The notes beneath the pieces were generated by a model, which saw nothing but the letters and a program-made list of their open reading frames with translations, ran no database searches and had not been told where the DNA came from. From assembly GCA_024349245.1 (NCBI GenBank), contig JALDNG010000041.1, positions 4,417,501 to 4,481,500 on the forward strand: DNA of 64,000 nucleotides, written 5' to 3'. The translations under genes were made by a program, and so were the position numbers. Below, piece by piece: positions 51,023 through 63,962 of the stretch. Each line of letters begins with the position of its first letter. Position 1 is the first letter of the stretch. This DNA comes from Neodontobutis hainanensis. Its lineage: Eukaryota > Chordata > Actinopteri > Gobiiformes > Odontobutidae.

Positions 51023-51730
51023 CTGGATCCTTCCTCTAGTGGAGTCCTCCCAAGGAAGAATCTTATGGCCTTAGTCATCCATCCCTATCCTCTGCATCTT
51101 CTTCCCCCACACCTACCTTTATACCCTCCTTCACTACATCCATAAATCTCCACTTTGGTCTTCCTCTAGGCCTCCTAACTTTATCAACTTTCAACCGATA
51201 TATTCACTCTCCTTCCTCTGAACATGTCCAAACCATCTCAGACTAGCCTCGCTAACTTTGTCTCCAAAACATCTCACATCAGCTGTCCCTCTGACGGACT
51301 CATTCCTGATCCTATCCATCCTCGTCACTCCCAGAGAGAAACTTTTCCTCCTGTCTTTTCCTCAGCGCCGCTGTCTCTAAACCATACAACACCTGTCTTG
51401 TGCACCTTCCTTTTCTTTCTTGCTGGTACTCTTTTATCACTCATCACACCTGACATTTTTCTCCCCCCCATATTAACCTGTCTTCACCCTTTTTCCAAAC
51501 TCCCCGTTGCTCTGAACTGTTGACCCTAGACATTTTAAATCCTGCACCTTTTTGACCTCTGCTCCATCCGTACACATACGTTTTGTGTCGTGCCTCAACT
51601 AACTTTCTTTCCTCTTCTTTCCCTAGCATACCACTCCACTTCCATATTTGTCTTAACAGTTGGCCCACAGTCTTTCCATATTATCGTGACTGTAGACCCA
51701 TTTCCTAAAAAGCACACACAATGATTAAAG
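51023..51730 (-). mobile_element. Antisense non-LTR LINE relic (RTE-like), 3' part of RT ORF
   Basis: The plus strand carries the reverse complement of the C-terminal part of a fish LINE ORF. Minus-strand frames give recognisable scraps in the expected order: 'RERRGKKVS', 'CVRMEQRSK', 'GSLEKG', 'RVPARKKGKVHKT', then 'MVWTCSEE', which corresponds to the WFGHVQR-type block of the family, then a basic 'GLEED' segment. The frame is broken by stops and frameshifts throughout, with no 5' part or endonuclease, so it is a dead, 5'-truncated copy. The RTE clade is from memory of similar fish sequences. LINE identity is firmer than the clade. Confidence 0.75.
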
Positions 51731-53298
51731 GATCAATTAGAGGAGAAAGTACACAGCACATTATAAAAACTAGTAGGTATTGTAATGTTTATTGACTGCT
51801 GAGAGTGTTTTTTTAAAGATGAAAAACACTGCTCTCATATCTGTTTTTCACCTTATCCACACCATGTGCACACACTTATCAGACCATTTATATTTTGGTC
51901 TGTTTACGTTTGATTCCGGTTATTCATTTTAGAGACCCTCCATGAGGCAGACTGTGTTTAAAACTGCCGGTAGTGTTACGGCGTGAGTTAAGTTTCTGTG
52001 GTTTTGACAAACACAATTAAGTCTTAGGTCATCAAGTATTAAGTATACTTATATCAGCCGTCCCTGCTAAAAAGCGTGTTAATGCACTGTATGGATCTCA
52101 CATTTCCTCTGCTGCTCTCTTGTTACATCATTATAGCATTTCTGAATGGTCCACATTGTTTAGTATAGCACCCATCTCAACCAGATTCATCTTACTTATT
52201 GTTGTTTCTTTTTCACATTTACCCAAGAACTGCCCCTTTTGCAAACAACATCCCCAACATTCCGCTACTTATATCCAACCAAGTTCATCATGATTTCATT
52301 AGAAACTGTTCACTCCGCTCTAAAGCTTTATTTTCATTTGTTTTATAAATTAGTGTTGGTCTTTGTATAAAAATAATTGTCAAACGATGAGAAACCAAGA
52401 GGAATGGGTGCTTGTTTATGTGCACCACAAAGTGAAGAAGAATATAAGAGGGTGTGTTGTGTTTAGATGTGTGTGCGGTTTACACTTAGCCTGTAAACTT
52501 CTGACTGAAACCAGATTCACACCTGCCTTAGACATTTCCTCAGACTCTCAGAGATCTGTCACCTCTTCAACTCATCTCTCAAGTCGTCTCTTTCTTCTGT
52601 CAGTGAACCTTGCCACCCTTTTCCTCGCCGGCTTCCTATCCTTCTTTGGATTTCACAATTATTTATTCCTCACCTCTGACACTCGTGCAATTTCTGATTA
52701 TTTCTCCATTTTCACCCAAACTCCTGCCCTTGCTCTCTTCATTCTCCCGTCTAACAGCTTATATAATGGGACAGACACAGCTAAAGAGATTTTAAAGCCT
52801 GTAAAAAAGGTGCATGTTGGATTTTGTCAGCTTTGCACGGAACAGTTTAAAACTATACATTTTTATTTATGTCTGGAGGGCAGTTGGTTTTAAAGCAACA
52901 GGAAGCAGAAAGAGTTAAAATACAGTTTTAAAAGGCCCCAAAATTAGAGGCTTAAGTATTTAAATGTGCTATAAATAGTCTGCTTCATAATGTTAGTTTA
53001 ATAGTGTATTTCATGCAGACCAGACTTGTAAATAAAAATAGAATTTATGTTGCAGATTTTTAAGAGACAAGGAAACAGGAAGAGAGATAACAAATGACAT
53101 TGACAACAGGTAAAGAGAGGTATTGGTTTTATGTTTATTGCTCATAATAGTGCAAAGATTGTTGTTGTATAACTCCCTTTTAACTTACGTTGAGTTGTAT
53201 TGAACACACAAAGCTTTGCACTTTTACTAACTGTCCTGAAACAAAAAAGCAGTGACACCAGCATTAGCCACAGAGAAGAGGGGAACGATACAGCAGAG
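51731..53298. other. Non-coding stretch
   Basis: It contains a 176-codon plus-strand open frame (52363-52893), the longest in this half apart from the retroelement. It has no recognisable domain and an atypical composition, so I do not call it a gene. Confidence 0.5.
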
Positions 53299-53719
53299 CA
53301 GGAGTGTCAAACCTATTTTAGTTCAGGGGCCACATACAGCCCAATTTGATCTGAAGTGGGCCGGACCAGTAAAATAATAGCATAATAACCTTTAAATAAC
53401 AACAACTCCATGTTATACTTTTTATTTTAGTGCACAGAAGTACAGTTATAATGCTGGTGTTCTCATCAATCACAACTGAAAAAGGCCAAAGCCTTCAGCT
53501 GTATGTTTTCACCAACTCACCCTCACAATATGGTTTTGATGCTAATGCTATTTTGGGGGAATTAGGGGCCACAGGGGGTTATTTGGACATCAAAAGTTAG
53601 GATCAGCAGTTACTTCCTTTTAAAATTGTAAATAATGTCTTCTATATACTTTTCTCACTTTCTAAATTCATTCCAAGGGCCAGATTGTTTGGTGGGCTGG
53701 CCCGCATGTTTGACACTTG
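53299..53719. mobile_element. hAT-type MITE (about 421 bp)
   Basis: The left end 'caggagtgtcaaac' (53299-53312) and right end 'gtttgacacttg' (53708-53719) are inverted termini (CAGG.GTGTCAAAC family). The left interior 'ttcaggggccacatacagccc' and the right 'ggtgggctggcccgcatg' match the very common vertebrate hAT MITE with the 'gggccggacc' block. No transposase frame. No convincing 8-bp target duplication at these edges (cagcagag versus tgcagtat), so the copy is old or the ends are altered. Confidence 0.8.
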
Positions 53720-56700
53720 TGCAGTATAGGTTCATCACACCCAACTTTAACCCAGATGTCTTTAACGTATTTCCAAATTATTTCAAATCCCCTGGAACTA
53801 TAACCTCTCTTGTGCCGGGTCCTGAGAACAGTCCAGCTGATATTTCACATCAGCAACATTAGGCAGTTCACAGGTTAGTTTGACAGGATGTTGCTGGACT
53901 TCTTGAAGCTATTGTGAGCAGCTAATACAGGCAATTACTTGCAACTCCTCTCCTGCAGACACCCCATGGAGGCTTGCCAGATTCTCACCAGAAGCCAAGC
54001 TGCTCCACAACAATATATATATATTAGAGAGCATAACTCATTAAACACAAAGGCAGTCAGGCAACATTTATCACATGGAACAACATAAAATAGAGCTAGT
54101 GCAAAAAAATTAGATCCTAAGTATTACTTTCCTGTAATTCATTCAAACAGACACTGAACAGGGTATGTTATGACCTATAGAAAGCTATGAGCCATGTCAA
54201 CATTGGGTTGAAAGATCAAAACGTTCAATAAAGTAAAAAGATAAAACTGAATAACTACATATATAAGTATATCCCAATATTGTAAAGCTCAGGTCGGAGT
54301 GACACACGGCTGTGGTAGTCTTCCTGTGCGGTCCCCAGCCTCTTTCTGCTGCCACAGCAGAAATACTACACTTACATTACCTCCCAGCACTACGATAAAT
54401 TTAGAAAATGAGCTCTTATTTCTCAGCGGTCAGTTATCCACACACATATGGGAGGAGATGAAACCGCCATGGTTCAGGAAGATGCACTGTACATTTCCAC
54501 ACGTTGAGCCAATAGGGCCTTGTACAAAAACAATAATGCTTTGGCAACAGTTGTTGATCTGGACAAGGAAAAACTATCTGTGCAATGAGGTCAGAATTTT
54601 TAGGAATGTGTGTCTGAGAAAACAAAAGACATTTAACACCTTCAAATAATTTAGGAGATTGAAGAGCTCTGTGTGCTTTTGGTGCCATCACTGTCTCCTT
54701 TGTATACTGTATATACTCACATACTCAACTGATTAGAAATTACAAACACTTTTGTTTGATGCAAATATATAAACATATGCACACATAAAGATGTAAAGGT
54801 AATGTGTCTTTGTAACAAGCAGGACGAGCCACAATAATGAGAAAGTATTTATAGGGGTTTGTGTTAGGCTAAAGACCCCGGCCACCTGTTCCTGGAGCTC
54901 TTTACTGTCAGCAGTAAATAGAGTCTTTGTTTATGGGCAAGAGAGACAGAGAAAACTATTTGGAGAAAACTATGTAAAAGATTTTTATCACAAGAATAGA
55001 GATAATTAGAGGCTTCTTTTTAATTGAGGCCGTCTTTGTGACCGGGTTAATAAACAGTACAAATAGCTGATCGTGTGATGCCAGTGTTATCCCTATAAAC
55101 ACCGAGCTGGTGAGAGTGTGGACGCCTGCAGAAGACGTTTTTGTAACCAGCAAAGGTTAAAGTCAAGGTCAAAGTTCAGAAAGCGGAAATTCTGATGGTC
55201 ACAGAGGAGTAGCTAATGATGCTAACCGTTTGTGGTCATAGCTTTGTTTACAAAAACATGTCTTTACAGCAGCTGCTGCTGAGCCAGCGTCCACTCACTG
55301 GTAAATTATACAGAGGCAACACACTGCTGATTGTTCTTTTGTTTGTCTCAAAGTCCTGTCTAGAAAGACAATTGGACTGGAAGTATTATTTATTTTGGGG
55401 ATTTTTTTTTTATGTGTCAACCCCCAAGATTTTCTGACCCCCATGTGTCCAAATGTGAGTAGTACATCACAATTCCTTTGCTTCCAGATGTGTTTTCAGA
55501 TCCACCATGAACACCATTCATCTCTGTTTGAGGCTGGAGTGAAAACTGCAGGGTACATGATGTATGCTGCAACTAAATCCATGCTCATTATACGTGGGAT
55601 CAATGATCATGTTCATTGATCTCCAGCCCTAAGGAATGGTAGGTCAGTAGGTACAATCAATATACCTGACTCAAATCAATACACTCACACTAATTGGGAG
55701 AGCAGGATGAAAGCCAATGAAAGAAGGAGCACATTGGTGAGGTCAGCCATCTGTGGAGGTACTGGAAAACTGATCAGAGATGAGGACTGAGGCCATTTAC
55801 CTGTGACTTTCACCTAAACGTCCGCCGACCTCTGAAGCACAACAGCTGACTCGACACTTCGCCCTGCAAGTTTTTATGATGGAAAGCAGGACAAAACATC
55901 AATGTGGCACATCTGGACATCACTAGGTCATGGACTAAAGCTGTAGGTGTGTCCTATGGAAAATTACTACATGTTAACTTGACTTTTATTAGATGTATGT
56001 TTGTGCAAGAAAACACACCAGTCAAACAAACAAATGAGAGGCAGCTGTCCATGAACTTGAGAATATGCTCTTATGAAAAATGATTGTAATAAAAATGTCT
56101 CGGCTGGCATCACACACGAACAAGCACATAAACATTTGCCTGCAGCATCAACATCGGCACACTTCTCTGGAACACAATAATTCTGTTCGACACCATTGTT
56201 TACACGTGTCATGGCCATAACGGCGGCTTTATGATGGGCAGTAATTTGTTATCTTGAATTCTGACCTGTGCAAACTATTACTACATTTCTATACAAGCCA
56301 TTTTCTATTAGGTTTTCTACTTTTCTGTACATTTGTTATTAAAAAGTCTTGAACAGGCTTATTTAGCCTTAAGGAGGTTTCAGGATCCTTTTTGATATTT
56401 TGTTCAAATGATCCTTCTGCAGCAAAACAGTCATATTTAATTAAAAAAGATTAAAATATTTTTTTTATTTCCCAGTATAATCCTTTCAGATTTCCAGTTA
56501 ATGTGTAAAATGACAACAGTGTGAGGCGTAAATTGTCTTGTTGTAGCAAATTATACTTAAAACAATATTGTAGAAAAATGATCAAAATACAGAGCGCCAT
56601 GTGCTTCCCTTTTTCTGCAGTGTCCATGAGCTGATCTGTCACACTTACATGGATTTGTTTTCAAAGATGTTTGTGTCGCTGTGCAATGAACACTAAGTGA

Positions 56701-57603
56701 TATGAAGGAGCCGACCAGACAGGGAGGGGGCCTTTGAGTATTATTCAGTATTAGACACTGCAGGCTGCTTGCTTTGGGAAACAATATGCTCTGATGCTCC
56801 TGTTGTGATATACAACAACAACGATGACATGTGGGCGCCTCTTGTCTTGCCTCCAGATAAGACAGAGTGGTAGATGTCATCAAATACAAATCAAATCAAA
56901 GCTTATTCCTTTCAAATAAGCTTAGCTTGACACAGAGATGATAAAACCATGCATTTATGCACACTGGCATTGGGTATATAATCCTCTTACCTTGCTTGGG
57001 TTTGCATCATAGATTACCTGCCTTTTTGTGTCTGCAATCATTTAAATCGATCAACATCTTTAATCAGAATAAAATAAACTTAAATTATACTCATTTTAAA
57101 ATAAAAAAAAATTAACAAATGGAAGCAATAATTGGCCTTAGCCTATAATAGCCCTTTGCTAGTGCTAGTAATGTTGCAAAAATGCTTTAAACCCTAAAGA
57201 AGTCTGTTAAATCTGAAGCCAATCTGACATATTTGAGAGAAATGTGAAATTAAGACCAGAGTGGTGATAGACAGGTGAAGATAAGCAGAGGAGAACGATG
57301 AAGAGGCTCTTGTGTGAAGCTGAACACTCAAAGCTGGTCTCACTCTGCGGCGACAGAGCCTGAAGTCTAGATTGGTCACTGATAACAGCCTGTGTATGAC
57401 TGACTGTGTGTGTGCAAGTCAGTAAAGAAATATTCACCTGCAAATGTTCATTTATTCTTATTATTCTTTTTAAAAAGCTGTGAGAGTTTATTTATTATGA
57501 TTGACTATGTTATGATCTGTCTTTATAAACATGTCACATATTAAGCTGCACCTACAACATTTGGAAAAAATAGCACTGAAGTTCAAGGTGGAACAGGATT
57601 TTG
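53720..57603. other. Non-coding stretch
   Basis: No gene recognised. Short AT runs only (for example 54011-54025). Several 60-116-codon frames lack any family resemblance. Confidence 0.6.
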
Positions 57604-57743
57604 AACTTTTTGTTTGAGTGGACACAAATACACAGACACGGGGCGAACATGCAAACTCCACACAGAAAGGCCCTGCCCAGGATGGGAATCAAACCCAGGA
57701 CCTTCTTGCTGAGAGGCAGGAGTGCTGAATACTCTGCCGCCAA
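57604..57743 (-). repeat. L2/Maui-like LINE tail (minus orientation)
   Basis: 'gaacatgcaaactccacacag', 'aaaggcc', 'gggaatcaaacccaggacc', 'ttcttgctgagaggc' and 'agtgctgaat' in this order are the reverse complement of the standard fish L2-type tail. It is the same family as 18631-18800, in the opposite orientation. It is a 3' fragment without coding sequence. Confidence 0.85.
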
Positions 57744-60700
57744 TCAGCCGATGTAAAACATTTAGTCTACATTATTAACACTTTATACAGTACTTGACAA
57801 AAAATGTCTTAGAAGTCAGGCTTGTGTTGCTGAAATACTGTGTTCAATAAGAACTTAGTTAAATAATTATTTACTGAATGTAGTAGTGGTAAACAACAAG
57901 CTAAGCTACTTAGTCATATTTAGTCTGGCACAGATTTTACGCCAGCTGTTCTTCTGATATATTATAGTTGAAGGTGTACAGAAGATGTTTAAGCATGTGT
58001 GTGTCTTCTAAAACCCCCACAAACTCCAATGAATGTGCCTAGAAATAATTTAACTACTGCCAATCAAACAGGTAAAATGTTCAGACAAAATAGACACACA
58101 GATGCAGTCAAAAATGATTTTATCTCCTCATTGTGCAACACTGGGTGCAGCATTCCTCACCCCTTACATGTAGAGATGATTATTTACATTTTTTTCCATT
58201 ATCTTTTTATTTTATTTTTACAAAACAGCGCCACAAAACTGGATATTTGCAGATGAACACACCTCATATCACAGTTGAAATGAGGCACGTCAGGGCTCTT
58301 GTCAGAGTGGTGCACACCCGGTTTAGCAGGCAGGCAGCTGGGACATCATTAGAGCCGCCAACGTTACACATGCTTTCTGTTCTTGTCAGGAGCTGTAGTC
58401 TGAAAGGCTTTTCTGTTGTAAGTCATGAAGAAAGGTTTTCACGAGGAGAGGTTATGTATTTATAATCCCATGCCTGCATGTGTCTCTTTGCCACCAAGTT
58501 GTTTTTACTTTGCAACGCTGATGTACCCTTAGTCACACCAGAAGAGCACTTTTTAGCCTCGAGTGTATGGCTCTTGCTATGCTCAGTGCTCCTCTGTCTG
58601 CTCAAGAGCTGCTCTGTGCTAACCTTAGGGCAAAAACTAAACCTGTGAGCAGACTCTTATTTGCCTGTCTGGCCCACAGGAGAGGCGTCTTCACAAGCCA
58701 CAGCTGTAGTATAAAAAAGGCTTTTGTTCCTCATCACTTAATTTTCACCTCAGAGCAATACGTCAGCTCATGCATGCTTGGGAGTGTGCGTTGGTGAAGC
58801 GTGACTTTACGTGAACAAACATGTTGTAGATGTGTTTATTCTGCTGATCCTCCATTTTATGAAAGGATCAGATCTGCTCATGTTAACGCACAGTCAGCTG
58901 CTTGTCAGTTCTGTTCTCTTGATCGAACTGTGTATACCATTCATGTAGGCTAATGTATTCAGTAACCTACCCTCACCTTAGAGTTAGTTCTCAACCTAGG
59001 ACTAGATTTTTCACAACCTCTGCAACCCCCAACCTGTAATATACTGATGTTTGGTAGCCTTTCATCAGCCTATCTTGCCCTAACATAAAATGGCACTAAA
59101 GACACCATTAAGCATTACGTTTATATAATTTTATTGATATCTGTATAGTCTGTAAGTACATGAAGTTGTGTCATTCTTTTAAAGCAAATTATAAAACCTA
59201 TGTCTAAAATAACCACACATATATTTTCCTAACCAAAAATGCACTTTTCTGTCATCAGACACAGGTGACAGGCGGTTTAAACCGGGGATCAAAACTGGTG
59301 CAACAAAAAAAGGCTCAATCAGAAGACGAAAACGAGAAGTGAAATTGTTATATATGACCTGGAAAGGAAGAACACCTTTGGTCTATAAAAAAGAAAACAC
59401 TGCCTAGTTTCTTATCATGCTATAACTTGAGTACAGCTCAAACCTCTTTAACCCATGCTGATTTTATATTGTATTTCCACAATTTCAGAAAAATATTTTT
59501 GTACACGTCTGCAAGAAGTATAAATTTTTGGTTCAATTGTTGTCATGTCCCCCAGCACTGAGTTCTGCCTAAATTCTCTTTTATAAATGCACTTTGTAAA
59601 GGAGTGTACCTGATATGTTCTAACATTTGTCCAAGCCCTTACCCCTTGACACCTAGTGCCTTTTAACATTTGTGGATGCATAGCTTTGCGTGGAGATAAA
59701 GAGAAAGGGCATGTCACTGAGGAGAGGATGCTGCTGTTGTTGGCTGTACTTTGAAGAATGTCAGCCGAGAGATCAGTACATCCCTAGAGGCTTTGAAGTG
59801 CAGTGCTGAAGCATGATGTTTAATATTGAGAGCAAAACATTTTCACGATAGTGCACCGTGCGCCACATGCATTTCTTGCTATCCAAACACAGTTGGCCAA
59901 CTCGATTTGTTCGAATCACACCTGGCATTTCCTTTTGAATCGGCAGGAAACTGGATCTCACTTCCTGGTTAATATGTAAAACCTCTCATGCTTCTGATTA
60001 AACAGTGTTTTTCGGATTGTTTAGCATCCTAATGAGGAAGTGTTAAGAGAACTGGAACCATAAAGCAAGGGCTTTACTTCTGTTTTCTGTGTTTTGTAAT
60101 TCCAAATCAACAGTTGAACCTGAGAAGTGTGTGATTTTACTCAGATGCTTTCTCTCTGAGGACTTTCTCCAATTCAAAAAGATTCAGTGATAATTAGGCA
60201 TTGTGTTTCAACACCACTGGAGCACAATGTAATATGCTTGTATTACCCAGAAATACCAAGGTAATTAAAAAATGTATAAAATTCACCTCTGACTTGAGAT
60301 GTCCATGTGACAGAGCAAACGTGTAATTGATTTGGTCTGATTGGGACTTAGTCCAGGCCTTAAGCCTCTGTGAGAAGTGACTGTGTGGCCCACTGTCAGC
60401 TTCCCTCTCATCTTGTCGAGATATCGCTCAAGATTTAAGCTGCTGTGTATCTGTAAATCTGGACAGTAGGATGTTATACACACATAACAAAGGTATGTGG
60501 CCTCATACACTTTGTCTAACCACTTTGTGTTGGTGAATTTAGTCTGGATACAAGTTTACAACATTGTCATATTTAATAAAAAATGATTGGTTTTGATAAT
60601 TAGGTTTGCTCAGATAAAGTAGTGTTTCAGTGGCATTTAAAACAGGGCTTTTTAGTGGTTTTACCCAATCCCTTTTTGAGTATTGAATTGAATAAACCGT

Positions 60701-61721
60701 AAAGACATAAATCATATTTTAACAACCAGTCATGCAATCATAAGTGACTGTTCCCTTTTTATGTCACCGCACGTTTGCATTCTTTTTTTGTAAAGTGACA
60801 TCCAGAGACAGGCACTGCCGCATGCTTACACACAGTTGTGCTCATGAGTTACATTTGGGTAGTTTCTGTCATGATTTAAAAAGAGCAAATACAGTTGCTT
60901 GACATGTATACAAAATTAAAGCTAAAAATGTAACCTTGATGCAATGGAAATAAAAGCACTAACCACATACACTGCGTGATGAAACAGAGAAAAGTGTCCT
61001 TTGAAGGCCCAATTACAAGACAATTTATTGGAGCTTGAAGTTGAGAGAAAGAGGATTCATTTGCTTGTGCCTTGTACATATGAACAGCACTTGAGCTGTG
61101 CGTGCATTCACACATGAGTAGACACCAAAAGTCCTAATGAGAAACTGAAATGCTGCTCAATTCACCCACAAATCAAATAAGCATGCAAATGTGGACAGCA
61201 GAACAGCTCACAAACAAACAGAGAGGACTGGGACATTCTGAGGATGACATTTAGTCTGCACTCTGTCCTCTCTCTGAATGTGTACATGCTCTGATCATTC
61301 ATAGGTGTATGTTTACGAAGATGGATAAATTTGATTATACAGTATAAGAAAAATGGACCATATGATCAGCTGCTTAAAGATCACACAAGGAATGGCTACA
61401 TAGATGTCTAGCACTACTGACATCTCGAATGTAATTATGTTCTTTGTGACATGTGTGATTTAAATTCAAATTTTAACCTATTTAAAGATAATCAAACAAG
61501 CACAATGAGAAATTTAACTGGTGTGACTGACAGCTTTCTGCAAACAACGACTGCTGTAGTATCTATGATTATCCAATCTGTTCCTCTGCTCCTTTAGGAG
61601 TCCTGTACTTGTCATCACTACAACAGCAACAACTAAACGACTGTCATGCTTTGTGTTTCCATAACTGGCCCATTTCTACATGCTGTTTACTTGGGTTTAC
61701 TGTACATCTGTTGATATAAGC
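57744..61721. other. Non-coding stretch
   Basis: No gene recognised. A T-rich tract lies at 58185-58222. The remaining frames look like chance. Confidence 0.6.
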
Positions 61722-61737
61722 CTACTGATAAAATGTC
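61722..61737. repeat. 16-bp target-site duplication, left copy
   Basis: CTACTGATAAAATGTC here is repeated exactly at 63947-63962, flanking the Penelope-like element in direct orientation. Confidence 0.85.
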
Positions 61738-62743
61738 TGTGGAGGTTCTCAGTCATCCAGGTCAGCTTGAAGAAAATGGGAAGTCCTACAGGAGATCTAC
61801 AATTTCATACAGAAGTTACAACTCACACAGCACAAGCGTAAGGATCACAAAGTTCCAGATTTTGGCTAATGGACGACAGCATCACAATCCAGACCATCCA
61901 AGGTGTAACAAGAATATTGTAACAGCCACTCGGAACAGATGTGTAAAGAACCTCTCGAACAGAGTTCTCACCCAAACGGAAAATTAGGTTCTTAAAAAAG
62001 TGCTTAATTTCTCAGTTTTGCCACATCCCAACAGTAGACCTCATTACAGCAACAGAATCAGCCATAAGGAACAACAAATTGTCTGGAAATGAAGCTAAAG
62101 AACTAAGTCTCAAGTTGGCACTAGACAAACCCCCCTTCCTCCAATATCACCTCAGAGCAAAGGAGAGCTTTGTCAGCACTGGAGAAAGACCACAGAATCA
62201 CCATTCTGCCAGCAGACAAAGGAAGATGCACTGTGATCCTGAACACAGATGACACCGAGTCTAATATTAACAGTTTACTCAGTGACACCACCACCTATGA
62301 GACACTGAGGAGAGATCCAACAAGTGGTTACAAGAAGAAGGTCATAGACTGTCTGCAGAGGCTGGAGAAGGATCAAGTCATTGATCAACCTCTGTACAAC
62401 AGGTTGTATCCTGGGAACACCACGCCATGTATATATGGCTTACCCAAAATACAAAAAGAAGGAATTTCACCTGGCCACCATCTTGGCTTTATTGGAAGGC
62501 CACTCACAACACCATATCATCAACTCAAACATCATTGGAGCTTGTCTCCTTTGATGTCACATCACTCTTTACCTGTATACCCACCAATGAAGCACTCCTG
62601 ATTGTACAGGACACATCTTTACCAGACAGAACCCACTTCGCATTTCACTGGAGATATGTTTAAACACAACTTATTTCCAGTTCAGATGTAACTTCTACAA
62701 ACAAAAACCCGGATGGGCCATAGGATCACCTGTCTCCCCGGCT

Positions 62744-63358
62744 GTGGCTAACCTGTACCTGGAGGAAGTAGAGAACAGAACTCTGGTCTATTTGCCAGGT
62801 GCAGTGCCCAGTCATTGGTTCAGATATGTTGATGACACGTGGGTCAAAATCAGAACCCAGGAAGTAGAAGCCTTCACACAACACATTAACGCAGTGGACA
62901 AGAACATCAAGTTCACCCGTGAAGACGCCATAAACAACCGTCTAGCTTTCTTAGACTGTGCAGTGGTTATTTGTAAGGACAGGACTCTCCAAGTAGACGT
63001 TTATAGGAAGCCAACACACACGGATCAATATTTGCTGTTTGACTCTCACCACCCACTGCAGCACAAGCTGGGAGTCATCAGGACTCTTCAGCACAGACCA
63101 CAAGAGGTGCCCACAACCTCAGAAGGTAAATGGAAAGAAGAACAACACATCCGTAAAGCCCTGAGAGACTGTGGATACCCCAAATGGACTTTCAACAAAA
63201 CCAAGAGGACACAGACACCAAACAGACAGGAACCAGGGACAAAAGGGAAGGGTGTAGTTATCCCTTATGTGTCTGGTTTATCAGAAAAATTTAAAAGGAT
63301 TTTCTACAAACACAACATTCCAGTCCAATACTCTGTATCAAAAACTGGTCCATCCTAA
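62744..63358 (+). pseudogene. PLE reverse transcriptase, longest intact segment
   Basis: This is the longest uninterrupted PLE frame (204 codons) and includes the RT catalytic motif. Residues 28-31 are Y-V-D-D, inside 'HWFRYVDDTWVK'. It is followed by 'FTREDAINNRLAFLDCAV' and 'YRKPTHTDQYLLFDSHHPLQ', the thumb-side PLE block. A basic linker follows, and the frame is lost near 63330 just before the endonuclease. The nominal start is inside the domain, because upstream RT motifs are in another frame. Confidence 0.9.
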
Positions 63359-63381
63359 AGACAAGACCCTCACAAACAAAG

Positions 63382-63744
63382 AGTAATGTAGTTTATGCAG
63401 TTCAGTGAAAAGTGTAGTGACAGTTATGTCGGAGAAACAAAACAACAGCTTCACAAGAGGATGTATCAGCACAAAAGAGCCAATCCAGGACCTGAGTCTG
63501 CAGTCCACCTCCACCTCAAAGAGAAAGGACAATCCTTTGAGGACAGCGATGTCCAAATCTTGGCCAGAGAGGCATGAAGGAAGCCATTTTTGTTCAAATG
63601 GAAAAGCCCTCTCTAAACAGAAGAGGTGGCCTTGGTTTCATGTTGCCTAGTATTTATAACAGTGTTTTGAAACCTAAATCAAAAGAGTTTCACTCTAAAA
63701 CAACAACAACAACACTTGAATCTAACAACTCCCCTGAGCCTTAA
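63382..63744 (+). pseudogene. PLE GIY-YIG endonuclease domain, frameshifted
   Basis: 'SNVVYAVQ' (63382-63405) occupies the place of the GIY motif. A short deletion shifts frame into 'CSDSYVGETKQQLHKRM', where YVG is the YIG counterpart, followed by 'QHKRANPG' and 'ESAVHLHLKEKGQSFED'. A second shift near 63570 leads to 'MKEAIFVQMEKPSLNRRGG', including the conserved Glu-Lys-Pro-Ser-Leu-Asn block, ending at TAA 63742-63744. Domain content is clear and activity is excluded by the breaks. Confidence 0.85.
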
Positions 63745-63946
63745 CGACTCTCATACCAGGAGTCACACTGCCCTTTCAGAGCTAACAACTATGAGACCAG
63801 AACAGCCTGGTCCCATCAGGTTTAGTTTCAGGTTAAACTCCCTCTAGAGATAAAGATCAGCTCTCTCACCAGTTGATCTCTTGGAATTAGAGACAAAACA
63901 TATTCACCTTGAAAACTGGGTCCAGATGCTTTTGCTTTAACCTTTT

Positions 63947-63962
63947 CTACTGATAAAATGTC
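63947..63962. repeat. 16-bp target-site duplication, right copy
   Basis: An exact copy of 61722-61737, immediately after the 3' end of the PLE. An exact 16-bp match in this position is very unlikely by chance. Confidence 0.85.

Larger units (their letters stand above)
61850..63744 (+). pseudogene. Broken PLE polyprotein (RT plus GIY-YIG endonuclease)
   Basis: The product would copy element RNA into DNA and nick the target. Recognisable pieces in order: 'VKNLSNRVLTQTEN', cut by a stop at 61985-61987; 'IPTVDLITATESAIR' near 62030; 'ITILPADKGRCTVILNT' near 62200; 'IYGLPKIQK' near 62430; a deletion that joins it to 'HLATILALLEG'; another before RT motif A, 'SFDVTSLFTCIPTNEA' (about 62550-62595); a frameshift, then 'TTYFQF' and 'GSPVSPAVANLYLEE'; YVDD at 62825-62836; 'VYRKPTHTDQYLLFDSHHP' near 63000; 'YVSGLSEKF' near 63270; and the endonuclease. 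At least four frame changes are needed to follow it. It cannot be translated as one protein. The start is approximate. Confidence 0.85.
61738..63946 (+). mobile_element. Penelope-like retroelement (PLE), 2.2 kb, degenerate
   Basis: The element lies between two exact 16-bp direct repeats, so both insertion edges are visible. It starts 'tgtggaggttctcag' and ends near 'gctttaacctttt'. It encodes, in order, a Penelope N-terminal region, the reverse transcriptase with a YVDD catalytic site (62825-62836), a linker, and a GIY-YIG endonuclease. This is the architecture of endonuclease-bearing PLEs. I recall close fish relatives of the Poseidon/Neptune type but cannot rank them. The copy is dead: a premature stop, several frameshifts and internal deletions. 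It probably inserted as one event into otherwise unremarkable DNA, and the intact duplication suggests it is not very ancient. Confidence 0.9.

Noticed and set aside
52363..52893. 176-codon plus-strand frame
   Set aside because: The longest frame outside the PLE, but with no family resemblance and a mixed, biased composition. Long chance frames are expected in 64 kb on six frames.
61738..61987. First PLE frame as an independent small gene
   Set aside because: Its C-terminal part matches the conserved PLE N-terminal region and continues in the same frame after the stop; it is a piece of the broken polyprotein.
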